Source of the DNA: Echinometra lucunter
Taxonomy: Eukaryota > Echinodermata > Echinoidea > Camarodonta > Echinometridae
DNA length: 64,000 bases
NCBI GenBank assembly: GCA_029962745.1
Contig: CM057171.1
Location: forward strand, 2,755,182-2,819,181
Direction: 5' to 3'
The position numbers and the translations under genes were made by a program. How positions within the stretch are numbered: the first letter of the stretch is position 1; every line of letters begins with the position of its first letter. The notes below the pieces were generated by a model, which had not been told where the DNA came from, did not search any database, and was given only the letters and a program-made list of their open reading frames with translations. Shown piece by piece: positions 49,177-61,886 of this stretch.

Positions 49177-49835
49177 CTGTAGAAGAAAATAAACACAGTA
49201 TGCAATCTCATTAATTCATTATAATAAAAAAATATAGGAGAAAGTATTGAAACAACAAGGATGTCATTTTACAACATAATACATTTTCATACATAATAAT
49301 ATGTATGTAAAATTCTGAAAACTTAATGTATAAAGAAATGAAATAATATCATTCTACCATACTTAGGCATTTTATCTTTATGTTTTGAGTGAAAGAAGAT
49401 GTCCAGAACATAAAAAAATGCAAAAATTCAAATGTCTATTTTGACGAATTGGAAAAGAATTTTAGCAAAGATCATGCCACAAGAGGATCATATATCAATT
49501 TAAAAGGTTTATAAGCTATCCATGAAATTATCCGTCATAGTTTGAAAAATTTGGTTTTCAATAATTTTTCATTATTTGTTCCGGGCACGTTCTTTCGCAC
49601 AACGACATAAAGATAAAATGCCTTATCTTTCCTCTCCCCCAAAAACTCCAGCTTCTATTTAAAGGGGGTACCCAATGCTGAAACAATCATTTCAGTTCAT
49701 TTAAAAGAGCACGATTTCATTAGCAGAAAATCATCAGCCTAAATTTTTTTTAAAAGTCGTGTTGCCAAGGAAACCCCCAAATGTGGTAATATTTCAGGAT
49801 ATTTTTGACCCCTCAGCTGTGACCCAGTTTCAACT

Positions 49836-49877
49836 GGGTACCCACTTTGACGTCAAAATGACATCAAAGTGGGTACC
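49836..49877. repeat. Short perfect-arm palindrome
   Basis: Left arm gggtacccactttgacgtca and right arm tgacatcaaagtgggtacc are near-complementary, separated by only a few bases. This would fold into a hairpin. It lies inside the D14-D15 intron and looks like part of a repeat element. Confidence 0.6.
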
Positions 49878-51397
49878 ATGTCGCGCAATTCTAGCAAAAT
49901 GCGCGCAAGGTACAATACCTATTGTACAGTCTAGCGCGTAGCACAACTGCAATGCGCAAAGCTGGGTACCCAATTTACATCATACCTCATACTCAAAGTT
50001 TTTGGTCAACTCTTGACTTTTTATGAGAAAATCAGCCAAAATGCATTGGTTAATTCTGAATGAAAATCATCAAATTTTTAATGTTATTCTTCTTAAGCTA
50101 CGGTCACAAAGATTCGTATGAATGATGCGTTCGTACGAATCTCCCTGTTGGTAGGAATTCAGACATTCGTAAAGATTCGTAGATGGGGCATAGTTTTTCT
50201 TAGGGGGGGGGCAGAAGCACACACCCTGAAAATTTCAAGTTAGCCACACGTCACGCTCAACAATTCCCTAGCGGGGTGGTGGGGGAAGACCTATCTGGAG
50301 GATCACAACTACTTTAATGGATTTTTGAAAATTTTATAAGAAACTAAACTTCTTGCTAGATGATGAACCTTTCTGTTTTTCTAATATTGCGAGAGTGCAA
50401 AGCAAGCGAGCCCAAAATAACCGCTTAATGTTATATAAAAAAAGGGTTATTTTGTCATCAAAATATACTACCTGACTATCTTGGCCTATAAGATATCCCT
50501 TAGGCATATCCTGCATCTTAGTATTTATTGAAATGAGCGCAGCAAGAGACAATATAGTATATATTCTTTTTCATGGTGGGGACAATTCGTCATCAAAATA
50601 CACCATAGCCTGTAAGATTATCTGAATCATATTTGGCCACCTCTCTGACCGAACTGGTTTGCTTTCTGAAACAATTATATCAAATATCTTTATAGTATAT
50701 AAGCTAGCGCAGTGAGTGACAGAAATATATACTCTTTTTCGTCATAAAGAAGTGTTATTTCATCATCAAACTATAATATAAACCGATCAGATCTCTGAAC
50801 AATACATTTGATCGGTTGTACTCAATTCACTTTGGTCACCTTGCTTGCTGTCCAAAAGTATTCAGTTTCTACGAGCGAGCGAGTGACTCGAGTGACTGAC
50901 AAAATCTTTAGAACGTAGATAGGTCATCAAAATACACTACATGATTATATCATATATATCTTCCTGTAGAAGTAGATAGTCGGACACCTTGCTGCTCAAA
51001 TATTGTGATATTCGGGCTTCTCACTGCTCGAGTAAGAGGTTCTTACTACCCGAAGCCATCTTGTGTTTAGATTTTATGAGCAAGCAGCACAAAGAATTTT
51101 GTATACGGAGAACAGGTTTTAGTGTATTGTTATTCCATTCTCATAATTTGCGTAATGTACACTATATCGGTATCTTCCATTCTCATAGTGAGAAGAGGTT
51201 ATTGATTACAGACCAAAACTTGTCACTCGATTCCTTGCAACTACATGTATATTACTACCATAACATTCTACATGTTCTATGAGTTGAAGAATAGTATAAC
51301 ATAAGCAAGAGACACGAGATTGCAAACCAAATAACCTTCATAAGAATATCAATAATTGATATAAGATACGTAAACATGCGGGCGAGTGCTTCCAATT

Positions 51398-51530
51398 TTC
51401 CCCCTTTTTCTTTCCTTTCAGTTCCTTTCTGTTTTAGTCTGTTCCCTTGTTTTTTTTCTTTTCTTTTCTTCTTTCCTTTCCTTCCTCTTTTTTTTTCTTT
51501 TTCCTTCACTTGGAACTCCCTTTTCAGCCA
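51398..51530. repeat. Pyrimidine-rich low-complexity tract
   Basis: Almost only C and T on the plus strand (runs such as cctttctttcc). It lies within the D14-D15 intron and is purine-rich in transcript sense, so it is not a splice polypyrimidine tract for this gene. Confidence 0.7.
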
Positions 51531-52608
51531 CAAAAACAGGGGGCAGAAGCGTATTCCCACCCTAAATTTTTTAACATGCCTATGTCTTACACCGCCGCCT
51601 CTCAGTCACTTCCGAAGCCCACCATTTCTTGATGAAGACGCCATTGCTTTTGATATCTTCATGTTTTCTTTTCCTTTCTTCAGCTTTCTCCCTTCCCTTT
51701 AACAGCTTCCCTTATGGTCCCATATTTTTTTGACAGTAGATGCTTCCTCTTCAAACACCGGAACAAAGTGAGGATTTGAACTTCATGCGTTTGGCTTCAT
51801 ACCCCCTAAACATACTATAACTCAACAATTGCACAAATTGTGTAAGTACGCCTTACGAGCACCTTACCAACACCAGGAGTCATTCGTAAAAATGCTGTAA
51901 GAATCTCTGTTCGTAAGGTGTTCTTGCAGATGCCTTAAGGGCTCTTTATGAACAACTTAAGGCGTCCTTAAGACCATCGTAAGAATTGGAGGCTTCTAAA
52001 ATTGTCTTTCAACCCCACGAAATCTACAAAAATCTTGCGTGGTTCTTACGACGTTCTCACGACGTTCGTACGGCCGCCTTATGAAGTGGGGGTTTCGTTC
52101 AACTCAGAAAAAAATCTTGGACAAGACCACTGACCAGGCTGCAAACTTGTGAACGGAATACAAACGGTCTACGAAAGTTGTTTTTTTACGGCCTTCTTAA
52201 GAAATTCTTACGAAATGGTCTAAAAATCGTTCTTCGTAGCAGTTCATAAAGGCATTTGTGACCAAGCCTTTAGAATTCGACTCTCGATCATATATAAAAA
52301 AAAAAAAACCATTGTGTAATCACTTTAAGAGAATTTGATAATATGTCCCTGCCTTGGTTTTTGTTCGGCTGCCTCTTATCTCATTCTTTTAGGGAGAAAA
52401 ACTGGGTGTTACCACAGTGGTTTTCAGCTATTAGGGTCATGACCTAAGGGTCCTGAAATTAAGAGCCCCAGGGCCAAGGGCTAGATTCCAAAGACCAAGG
52501 CCCAATAAACAGTGTCACAGTAAACTCTAATCATATTCCATTACAAGACTGCAATCAGGGTGAAAATTATAAATCTTCTTTCCATACAGTCCATGAGTAA
52601 TATCTCAC

Positions 52609-52872
52609 CTGTAGCTGTGGTCAATGAAGACTGGGATGTCGAATCTCCTTCAAGTAGCAATGTAACAGAGTACTCGGTGCCTGCCAGAAGGTTCTCCAAC
52701 AACACCTTGCGTTCATCGTCAGGGGCTCGTAGGTGTGTCTGAATTCGGTTGCTACCAAGGAATAGATACACCACGTAGTTGGTGAATGTAGTATCAGTGA
52801 CTGCACCCCAGACTACTTCAATGGAGGATCTTGTCCTGTCATTCAAGTACAACTGGCCAGCAGCCATGGTAC
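52609..52872 (-). CDS. FN3 domain D14 (class B), single exon
   Basis: 88 codons. Opens GTMAAGQLYLNDRTRSSI, core EVVWGAVTDTTFTNYVVYL, then LLAGTEYSVTLLLEG, ending SLTTAT. It is separated from D13 by only 186 bp and from D15 by the longest intron in the window. Confidence 0.87.
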
Positions 52873-53058
52873 CTGCAATACAAAAGCAATTAATTAATTC
52901 TAACTGTACCAAAAATAGAAATAACAACAGCAGTATCACATACTTTTAGTTTGCATTTTATTCTGGATGAGGGATATAAATAAGATATACCATGCACTGT
53001 TTTGGGACACCGTCAAAGTTATGGATCTTTGGTTACTGGCATACCAAAGTAAACCTAC

Positions 53059-53346
53059 CTTGAGAGACATCCATAGCTACCACTGGACTATCCCTCTCCC
53101 CAGACACAGCCACCACACTGATATCATATGTCCCTCCAGGCACCAGGTCAGTGATGAACACTTCTGGACAAGCTTCCCTGGCAATATTGAAGCTACCTTC
53201 ACCATCTGGTCCGATGCCCAACCCAGTCTGTCTGGCTGAGACATCCACTCTGTAGTACTCCAGGACACCTGAGGAGGCCGGTAGGATGCTTATCAGGATG
53301 GTGGTGGGTGACAGACTGTTGATCTCAATAGATGGTTCAAGTGGTG
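53059..53346 (-). CDS. FN3 domain D13 (class A), single exon
   Basis: 96 codons. Opens APLEPSIEINSLSPTTI. The core Trp is replaced by an aliphatic residue (LISILPASSGVLEYYRVDV). LVPGGTYDISVVAVSG follows, ending AMDVSQ. It holds one Cys (REACPEV). Confidence 0.86.
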
Positions 53347-53699
53347 CTGCAAAACAAAACAGATTGAAAAAAAACATGGTAATTCAGATAGCTCAAGGGA
53401 GCTACAAAGAGGAGCCTCTGTGGTTTTACCAGTTCAAACATGTGAATCAAAGCTAGTGAAGGTTATTGTAATTTAATCCAAAGAATGCAACAATACCCAT
53501 GTCCCCAACTTAGCAAAATTCTAGAGACCACTTTAAGAAGTTCTCAAGAATGTATCAATTTCCAGAATATTTAACTCTCTTTATTTGTATCACTTTTTAC
53601 CTACACGTGGTTTTATGAAGTTTTTTTTTAACATTTATTAACGATTTTATAAATCAAAGTGATATAGTTTTACATTGGAGTGTGTATCAAAGGCGCATT

Positions 53700-53912
53700 C
53701 ATCTTTATTATTATTATTATCATTATCATCGTTATCATCATTAATATCATAATGATCATCATTATCAATATTATTATTCTTTCTTTATTATTGTTATTTT
53801 TTATCATTATCATAATCATCATTATTATTATTATCATTATCATTATTACTACTGAATTTACTGATATATTATCATTATCGTCATTGCCATCATCATTATT
53901 GATGTTATCATA
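53700..53912. repeat. ATT/ATC microsatellite
   Basis: Runs of atta/atca units in the D12-D13 intron. Apparent Ile-rich or Met/Asp-rich frames on both strands are repeat translations. Confidence 0.9.
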
Positions 53913-53996
53913 TTTATACAAATGTAAAACTTATACAACTAGGCTCTATGTATCAAAGACACATTAAGCCTTTTACCTTTTCATCATGAATCTTAC

Positions 53997-54248
53997 CCAA
54001 TACATATGTTGCCCTAGCAAGACTGGTTAAGCCAGTTTCAGGAGTTCCAGATGAGAGAGCAAAGTTGTAGATCTGTCCTGGGGTGAGTTCCGAGATAAAC
54101 TGACTCTCCTGAGAGGTTGTGATTGGAGACAGAGGAGTTCCATCCGATGGATCGTATTGAAGATAGTAATTGCTACTGTCTGGTGCATTATTCCAGGACA
54201 CTGCAATGCCAAAGCTATCGATCATGATGAAGGTCAATACCTCATCCC
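53997..54248 (-). CDS. FN3 domain D12 (class B), single exon
   Basis: 84 codons. Opens GDEVLTFIMIDSFGIAV, core SWNNAPDSSNYYLQYDPSDG, then LTPGQIYNFALSSG, ending ARATYVL. The class-B RT ending is absent. Donor g|gtaaga. Confidence 0.86.
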
Positions 54249-54684
54249 CTGAAGAAAAAAAACATGCAAATATAATATTATTCAAAGCTACAATCTATCA
54301 TGCAGAATACAAAACTATAAATATGAAAACATGCACACATTGAGGACACTGTCATTTCATGTTGTCAAAGCAATGATGTATCCAAACAAATTGTATGTTA
54401 CATAAATGCTTGATACATCATGCATTCTTAAACTTACATGACTACACTTCTGGAAATATCAGTCTCTTGTGGAATAACTGTAAAATAGAAAAAGGCAATG
54501 CAAATTTACCAATTAACACTCTGCACAATTTCAACAATCTGTATTCCTACATGATAAATATTCTGCATATTGCATGTTAACAATATGAGAACAACACAAT
54601 AGCTTTCCCCTTTAAATATTTACAGTTCCACCCATCTGTAATGTAATTAATGTTTATTAGATATAAAATAGCATGTCTGCTTAC

Positions 54685-54954
54685 CAGTAGCAGCAGTGGT
54701 TTGACTGGCTTCACTGCGTGTAGATCCTGTCACTGCATAGATCTCAATCCTGTACAGTGTACCAGGAGCAAGGAAGTTCCTTGAGATTGTCAGGTCTGAT
54801 CCTCGAGGAACATCCTCCAGGAAGGCTGGCTGGGAGCCCTCGGGGTAGAGATTGACAGTGTAGTGATCAAAGTTTCCTCCAGCGCTGCCCCATGCGAAAG
54901 TGATACTGGTCTGTGTGGTGCTCAAAATCTGAATTGCACCAGGGGTCTGAGGAT
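54685..54954 (-). CDS. FN3 domain D11 (class A), single exon
   Basis: 90 codons. Opens PQTPGAIQILSTTQTSI, core TFAWGSAGGNFDHYTVNLY, then LAPGTLYRIEIYAVTGS, ending SQTTAAT at donor g|gtaagc. Confidence 0.88.
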
Positions 54955-55613
54955 CTGTACCATCATGACAAAAATCTAAGTGTAATATGCAACGGTACAG
55001 TATCCTTCTGTTTTTAAGGCGTCCTAGGAAAACATCATGGTGTGAAAAGATGCATCCGGAACCCACATGGATAGCATGTAGACCTTGTAAATGAATATAC
55101 AATGTTGCTGTGGAATGATATTGGCTGAAATTTCTTTCCAATATGTCACAACAGACATTTTGATTTTTGCATTCTTCCATTTTGCATTCCAGACGCATTC
55201 TTTCTCACCACAGTGTTTTACTAAGATGCCTAAGGAGTGGAATTTTAAAGTTTTAAAGCTGTGGGTCATTTAAAACGGCTAAAGTTGTGATGCTATATCC
55301 ACAATCAACGACACAAACATGTTATTATCAAACAAACAGATATGTTTTATTAAAATGCATGTAGTTTCATCAATTCTAACATTAGACATGGAATAATGAT
55401 GATATCAAGAATCACTAAAGACACCAAAACTAAAATATTTAACTTGTGCAATAAAATTCTGCAATGAAATTGTATTCAATGTAGAATTAAGTGGGGATGG
55501 ATAAACAAAGATACCAGTACTTTGCTCATTATGTACGTTTCACTATATGCTGCAGCTAATCAAAACATCTTCAGTAACTTCCACAACACAAATGTATACA
55601 ACAAACAACATAC

Positions 55614-55874
55614 ATGTTGTGACTGACAAGTCCTGTGCTTCATCTGCCAATCCAACAATCTGGAGGCTGATTATATAACTTGTTCCAGAATCCAGGTTTA
55701 TGAAGGTGTAGGTATCAACTGTTACTGCCAGAGTGAACACAAGGGGTGATCCTCCCACCGTTCTGAGCCGTAGCTGGTATCCCGTAGCCATTGGATCTGT
55801 GGATGCACCCCAGCTGATGGTGATGGTGCTTGTTGTACGATTTACAAGTACTGGAATTCCCTCTGGAGCTCGAC
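55614..55874 (-). CDS. FN3 domain D10 (class B), single exon
   Basis: 87 codons. Opens GRAPEGIPVLVNRTTSTI, core TISWGASTDPMATGYQLRLR, then LDSGTSYIISLQIVG, ending AQDLSVTT, which lacks the usual class-B RT ending. Donor t|gtatgt. Confidence 0.87.
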
Positions 55875-56259
55875 CTATTAGGAAGAACGGTCAAGAATCA
55901 AGATGCAAAAGACATAAGGACGCGGCATGATCTGTGAAATATGAATGCAAAGTGGTATGCACTGTCAGAAATGTTAAGAAAGTTAAGCAGTGTGCTGCAG
56001 CCACTAAAAACATGTGACTGTGATGAGGTCTGTGTTAAAATCTACAATTACGAGAAGTTTCTCTGTCAAAGTGAAAAAAGTTGCCAATATGCACCTGACA
56101 CATTAAAGCCCAAGTTTTCTCAGGCACTGAATTCAACAGGTTGATAACTATTTCTTATCCTATAAAATATTTTTCATCATTTTCTTCACTGTTCTACTTC
56201 TGCAATAACAGGCTCCCCTTCATAATGGAGAGACTTTGTAAGTGATCCAAGTATGGTAC

Positions 56260-56532
56260 CTGTGGTTCCTGATGTCTCTGCAGGCTGGCTACTGACTGTT
56301 CCTCTTACTGTGATGATCGATACCCTGTATGAAGTCTCTGGTGAGAGGTCAGGCAAGGTCACAGAGGCTTCGTCGTTAGCAGGGAGAGATAGGGTAGTGA
56401 CGTCACTAGTTCCAACCTTGACGTAGCTTAGAGCATAGGAGTCATAGAAACCAATAGAAGGACGATTCCACGAGACATCAAGCTCAAAGGCAGCGGTTCT
56501 GGTGATTGATAGGTTTTCAGGTGGGTTTGGTA
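56260..56532 (-). CDS. FN3 domain D9 (class A), single exon
   Basis: 91 codons. Opens LPNPPENLSITRTAAF, core ELDVSWNRPSIGFYDSYALS, then LSPETSYRVSIITVRGTVS and the ending ETSGTT at donor g|gtacca. Confidence 0.88.
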
Positions 56533-56994
56533 CTGAAGGGAAAATAAAGATACACTCAACCGGTGAAAATATACATGAGGGAGTTGGGCAAACCAGCCTT
56601 GGAATCAATTATCATGTACAAAACCGTGCTACATGTATTACGATTTACCCCAAATATGATAGAACAAGGTGTTTACATAAATCATTATTATTAGCATTAC
56701 TGGATATTTATGATGCAACAGTGAATAATATTTATCATGAAATCACCATAAAAAAGAGGTTAGATGAAATTGCGTGGTGGAAATATATGTACTTATGTGT
56801 TAGGGTTCAAAGGCATCATTTGAAGGGGGTATGATTTTATCCTTCAGAACAAGGCAAAAAAAACACCACAACTGCCCATGTGTCGAAAGTGTATAGCCAT
56901 TTAGGATATTGATAATAATACCAGTATGATACTCCTTGTTATTCAATATTATTCAAGATTAAGGCCCCAGAAGATTTGAATGCAATTTACTCAC

Positions 56995-57231
56995 AAGTGT
57001 GTTGCTGAGTGGATGGGTATGTTTGACCAAATGGAGATCTAACAGAAATTGCGTAGAGCTGTCCAGGTGTAAGTCCCTCAAAGATAACAGACTCAGCGGC
57101 CAATGTCCTCCGAGTACCTTCATTGGGTGAGATCTGAGGGGTTAAGGTTGTTCCAGCAACACCATTCCATGTGATGCGAATGGATGTTTCTGTCACCTCC
57201 TTAATGTTCACACCTCCAAGTTCACCAGGGT
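56995..57231 (-). CDS. FN3 domain D8 (class B), short, single exon
   Basis: Only 79 codons. Opens DPGELGGVNIKEVTETSIRI, core TWNGVAGTTLTPQISPNEG, then LTPGQLYAISVRSP, ending STQQHT. The segment that normally carries the C-strand Tyr is missing between the core Trp and the Pro-x-x-Gly turn. The exon stays in frame with good splice sites. Confidence 0.84.
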
Positions 57232-58033
57232 CTAGGGAAGAGACAAAAAATGAAGGAATGATGTACAATTCTGGTAACATGAAACTGATTAACTATTGTC
57301 TCATACTGTCCACCTAGCATCAATGACAATTTCTGATGAATTTTAAAATAATTATCTAAAAGGAGCATGATATAAGTGCTACAAATGTGTACGTGTAAAT
57401 GAACTTGTAAAATTGGGAGGAAGGGTAATCTGTGGGTTATATTACAAAATTTGGGACCAGCACCCAAAAGGCTTGTTCAAATATGCAGTGGTTGTTTCTG
57501 CACAAAGTGAAAGTAAGCGAAGCAACAAAGACGCTATAAAAATTATGCATGTCATATCAGATACAGAAGTTTGATGTGCAGTGTGCTCGAAAAAAGCCCA
57601 CTTCTCTGTAAGCAGTTTGATGCTGCATACTTGAATGAACTTAAGGCCACAGAGAACTGCAGCTTATATAGCTCTGAAATGATGCATTTACAACAGCGCC
57701 AACTTGCGGGTACTCACAACCAGAGACTGTCTAAGAAACATTACACCTTTCTTGGCTTCTTGTGAACTGCCTCAGTCTGAATACATCTACATTTTGACAA
57801 ATGTGTCTCAAAAGTAAAGCTTGCATTGATCAGAATGGTGCATGCAGGGAGAAAAAAAATGGGACAAAATCGGTAGCTCAGGACTGAGATGGCGCTATTT
57901 CAAAATCTCATAAAAGGGTGCAAGTTCACTCTGGCATTAACTGTAAGTAATTTACACTTATTTTGCACTTTGACCTAGACTTATATGGTTTCAGGATTTG
58001 ATGTTTTGGTAGAATATGTCATCATTAAAATAC

Positions 58034-58324
58034 CTGTTGTGACTGTAACAGATTGGTCAAAGCTGGTTTGTTCTGTGCTGCCCTGCCCTGACACTGTCAC
58101 CAATGTAACTGTGTACTCAGTTGCTGGTTCAAGACCAGTCAGGAACAGCGATGTTCGGGTCTTATCCAGGTTCAAAGGAGAGTCAAGTGCTCCGTCGGCT
58201 GGCTCATAGGTCATGCGGAATCCGTCATAATCAACAAGGGCTGTAGAGGGCGCTACCCATTCTAAGGTGAATGAATTATCATCCAGGTTCGTCACTGGAG
58301 TGATGAGACTAGGGCCAGAAGGTC
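58034..58324 (-). CDS. FN3 domain D7 (class A), single exon
   Basis: 97 codons. Opens GPSGPSLITPVTNLDDNS, core FTLEWVAPSTALVDYDGFRM, then LEPATEYTVTLVTVSGQG and the ending QSVTVTT. Donor g|gtattt is weaker than most in this gene. Confidence 0.88.
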
Positions 58325-58780
58325 CTGTGGTAAAAAGAATAACATCGGAATATAAAGAAGAATGAGCACTATTACTGTCCAGCACTTTATATAAATGAAA
58401 CTGAATATGGAAAAGGCTGGTTATTGATGGGAAAGGTGAATATGATTGGAAACATTTCTCATTTCTTTTTGTCTCTTTCTCTGTCAAAGACTGTCACAGT
58501 AGCAAAGACCCATGACAATGATTGTTTGAAAAAGTCCCTCATGTTAAATGTACACCATAGTTGAATTACATTTTCAAATGCAGACTGTGCAGGTGCTACT
58601 GAATAACAACCGTTTCCTCAGCAGCAAAGAATTTTACAACATAATGGCTTTCAGTCTCTTCCAGCCTTGAAAACAGAGGAATAAAACATTGTAAAGCATG
58701 GGAAAATTCTTCAAGCAAGTATCTATTTGATGTCAGTAGCATCTTTTAATTGTTAGACATGCAGGGGAGTAATAACTCAC

Positions 58781-59041
58781 TTGTTCTGGCCTGTATTCTA
58801 TCAACTTCTCTGTAGACGGATCCCGTTCTTGTGTCCAGCGTAATCTCATAGAGAGCACCTGATTTAAGACCTTGTATATCAAACGTAGCATCGCCTGACC
58901 TAGCTAGCGTCCCATAGGTGAAGGTACCAGATGGAAGTGAGCGGTATCCATAGCGATAATCATCAAAGAAACCAGTGATGTGGGTGAATGTGATGAGTAG
59001 TACATTCTCCACAGCAGACAGCACTCTCATTATAATAGGTT
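58781..59041 (-). CDS. FN3 domain D6 (class B), single exon
   Basis: 87 codons. Opens EPIIMRVLSAVENVLLI. The core Trp is replaced by Phe (ITFTHITGFFDDYRYGY). LKSGALYEITLDTRTG follows, ending DRIQART at donor a|gtgagt. Confidence 0.85.
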
Positions 59042-60000
59042 CTGTCATTGAAGAGACATGAGTAGAAGTGTTGTAGTCAGGTTTACCAAATTAGCACAAA
59101 TATTATGGCTTCTTATCATACGTCAGAGCCAAATTTGACCGCTGCTTAGAGCAGGAGTCTTGCTCAGCATCTTTTCTCTTCTAATCCTTTTCTGCGTAGA
59201 CAAATGAACGGGGGAGCGGGAAACCCGCTGTGAATACCCAGGTGTGAATAAGCTGATATAAAACTGAGGGACAAGACTTCTTATAAGTTACCTAAGGATG
59301 AATTAAAATTGTCCTTTCTCTAGAATATAACTAAAATTACTGAATATATATCAATTCATAACTTCAGCAGTTTGCACATGGCCATTAAAAACTCGGTATT
59401 TGCAGACAAAAAAAATCACAAGGGGGAGGAGGGGGGTGAAGGAAAGGGGTTGTCAATCCCTTATCCACGATTTTACTTTATCTCTGTAATCACTCTAAGT
59501 CCCCAAAACAGATTGGGACCTATTACATACATATTCTCCCATTGGTAATCACAGTATTGCAGGGATACCTAAAATGGAGCAAATGTGGCAATATAAATGT
59601 CATTTTTCTGGAGTAAGGAGTATCACCATACACAAAATGCGAGACACACTTTCCTTGGGTCATTCTATTCTTGCATTGCGGTTTTAGGGCAGGTGAACAT
59701 TTCATCACATCACAGCCTAAGGAATTGTCCTCATCATAAATTACCCTCAACCTCCACAAGCTAGAGTAATTTTTTGGCAGGTCTCCCTTATATCACTGCC
59801 TGCTTGATTAACTCTTTGAATAATAAGCGCGAGATAACTCTGGATAGCGTCTATAGAAAAAGTGTGTAATACTGATATCAAATCCAAATAATGCTCAATG
59901 GGTTAAATAGTAATTCAAGCAAACATGGTGTCAGCAAACAGTGTTGTAACCCACATGGAACTGAAAATTGTATTGCTTTAATAGTGATTGCTAAGCCTAC
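59042..60000. other. 0.96-kb intron with diverged repeat
   Basis: Between D5 and D6. The stretch 59120-59240 (gtcagagccaaatttg, tcttttctcttct, tagacaaa) resembles 16139-16260, so the two introns share a diverged interspersed repeat. No exon seen. Confidence 0.5.
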
Positions 60001-60282
60001 CAGTGGTTACACTTGCTGTAACAGCTGCACTCATCTGCAATGAATCTCCGCTGCCACTCACTGTCCTTATCTCCACTGTATACTCAGTATCATCTAATAA
60101 ACCATCTATATCAACAGAGACTTGATCCCTTGGAATGGTCATGACAGTTTGATCAGTACTATCAGATGTAGGATAGACAGTGACCTCATAAAACTCAAAA
60201 TCATTCTCAGCAGCAGTCCATGATGCCCTAATGCTGTCTGCGCTAAGCGATACAGCAGCAGGATTCGTTGGTGGAGACGGTA
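60001..60282 (-). CDS. FN3 domain D5 (class A), single exon
   Basis: 94 codons. Opens LPSPPTNPAAVSLSADSI, core RASWTAAENDFEFYEVTVY, then LLDDTEYTVEIRTVSGSG, ending VTASVTT at donor g|gtaggc. A typical tenascin-like FN3 pattern. Confidence 0.88.
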
Positions 60283-60986
60283 CTAGGGTAAAGATAATAA
60301 TGATAATAATGAGAGACTGACCATGTCCTGCCACTCAGAGCTTTCTTATTCCAAGATGTTTGGATTCAAAATCTATCATTATTTTGAAAAACTAATGGAA
60401 GCAGCTCCCTTTGTCAATTTCATAATTTAATTTCATCAATTCAAAAAAGGTCTGTTAGAAGTGAAGTCAATATCGATTAACTGATGGTGATTTTGCACAG
60501 AAAGTAAGGATTAGGAATTTGTAATATCATACTTCTCAGTCAGAAAACTGAATGCATTTATGGACATTTCAAACATAAATTTAGTATAGCTTTTTTTGAG
60601 GCAGGAGATGTCAGTGCAGAAGAAAATTTAAGGTTGAATGAGAACATCTGATTTACGTTCACAACATATTTACAGGTTTTCTGAATAAAAAAGTTCAAAC
60701 CAATACATAAGATTCAGAAAAGAGAAAAACCTGATTTATTTACAAGTTCCAAGGATAAAATAGATATTACTGCAGAAGAGACTTGAAGGAGAAAAAGGAT
60801 CTGTCTAATTTTTAAAAGCATTTCATACAGTATATTTCAAGATCATACAAATAGGATATCTGATTTACAGGGATGGTATCATTACAGAACAAACGTGATT
60901 AGTTCTCTCAATAGTGCTCATTAACTCACTAACTAACATGAAAGCTTTCAGAGAGAGAGAATCTAACTGACTGTAGTATGACTTAC

Positions 60987-61262
60987 AGGTTCTCTGAATA
61001 GCGCGAATCGGTTCCTCATTTTGATCAGTGCTCCTGACAATGAGCTCATAATTTCTTCCTGGAACGAGGTTCATATATGTGAAAGACAGGATGGAGGTGC
61101 TAGAGGAGGACGACCGTACCAGACCGCTGAAATCCTCTCCTATCTCGCGCCCTACTTCTCTTATCTGTGCTAGGAAGTCAACGCCCTCAACTTTACGCCA
61201 GGTTACAGTGATGGTGGTGGTATCATAAGCAGTCACAATCAAGGTATCAATGGGGAATGGAT
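60987..61262 (-). CDS. FN3 domain D4 (class B), single exon
   Basis: 92 codons. Opens DPFPIDTLIVTAYDTTTITV, core TWRKVEGVDFLAQIREV, then a Ser-rich stretch (LVRSSSSSTSILSF) and LVPGRNYELIVRST, ending RAIQRT. The acceptor (cttctaag) lies directly beside an AT-rich microsatellite. Confidence 0.88.
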
Positions 61263-61271
61263 CTTAGAAGA

Positions 61272-61520
61272 AAAAAATATTGTATTACAATAATAATTAT
61301 AGCAATGATAATACTAACAATCATAATAATGAAGACGATACTAATATTTTTAATTGCAATGATAATAGTAATAATTATTATGATAATAATGCCTAATAAT
61401 GATCATAATAAACATGAGAAGATTAAATATAACCATGATAATAATGGTAAGAAGAAGAAGAAGACGAAGAAGAAGAATGACAACAATAACCATACAAACA
61501 ATGATAATAACAGTAATTAT
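61272..61520. repeat. AAT/GAA microsatellite
   Basis: aat-rich repeats with an inner aagaagaag stretch at 61449-61475, beginning about ten bases upstream, in gene sense, of the D4 acceptor. Confidence 0.88.
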
Positions 61521-61886
61521 GAAGACCTCTACTGAGCTAATATCCGCATGCAAAGTGCTTAACGGTTCAAGTATGACCATTTTATTGTGAACATCAATAA
61601 ATTTCTTTCTACTGGGCACCCAGTCACTAATTGGTGACATACTGCAAGATTAATGTACAATCACTGATGCTAATACAGTGAGGCCAACTTTCTTTTTTTT
61701 TCAACACTTCATAGTTGACCAATGAACAGCGAACACCACTGTCAACTTCAGTCACATGTACAGTGGATAATGAACTTGTACTTCTTTAAATATGCAGGAG
61801 TTGAAGTTGGTCAATAGTGGATTATTAGTAATAAGACAGTGATATGCATGAGGAGTATTCCTTTAAATGAACCAGATGGGTCTTAC

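Larger units (their letters stand above)
49177..52608. other. Longest intron (3.4 kb), repeat-rich
   Basis: Intron between D14 and D15 with no recognisable coding exon. It holds a palindromic pair at 49836-49877 and strings of gcgagc/gtgact near 50385-50900. A C/T-rich tract runs 51398-51530. Cttacg/cgtaag motifs are dense at 51840-52260. The ends 50097 and about 52270 resemble inverted repeats (see findings). Confidence 0.6.

Noticed and set aside
51255..51702. Lys/Glu-rich minus-strand and Phe-rich plus-strand frames
   Set aside because: Both are translations of the C/T-rich low-complexity tract in the D14-D15 intron.
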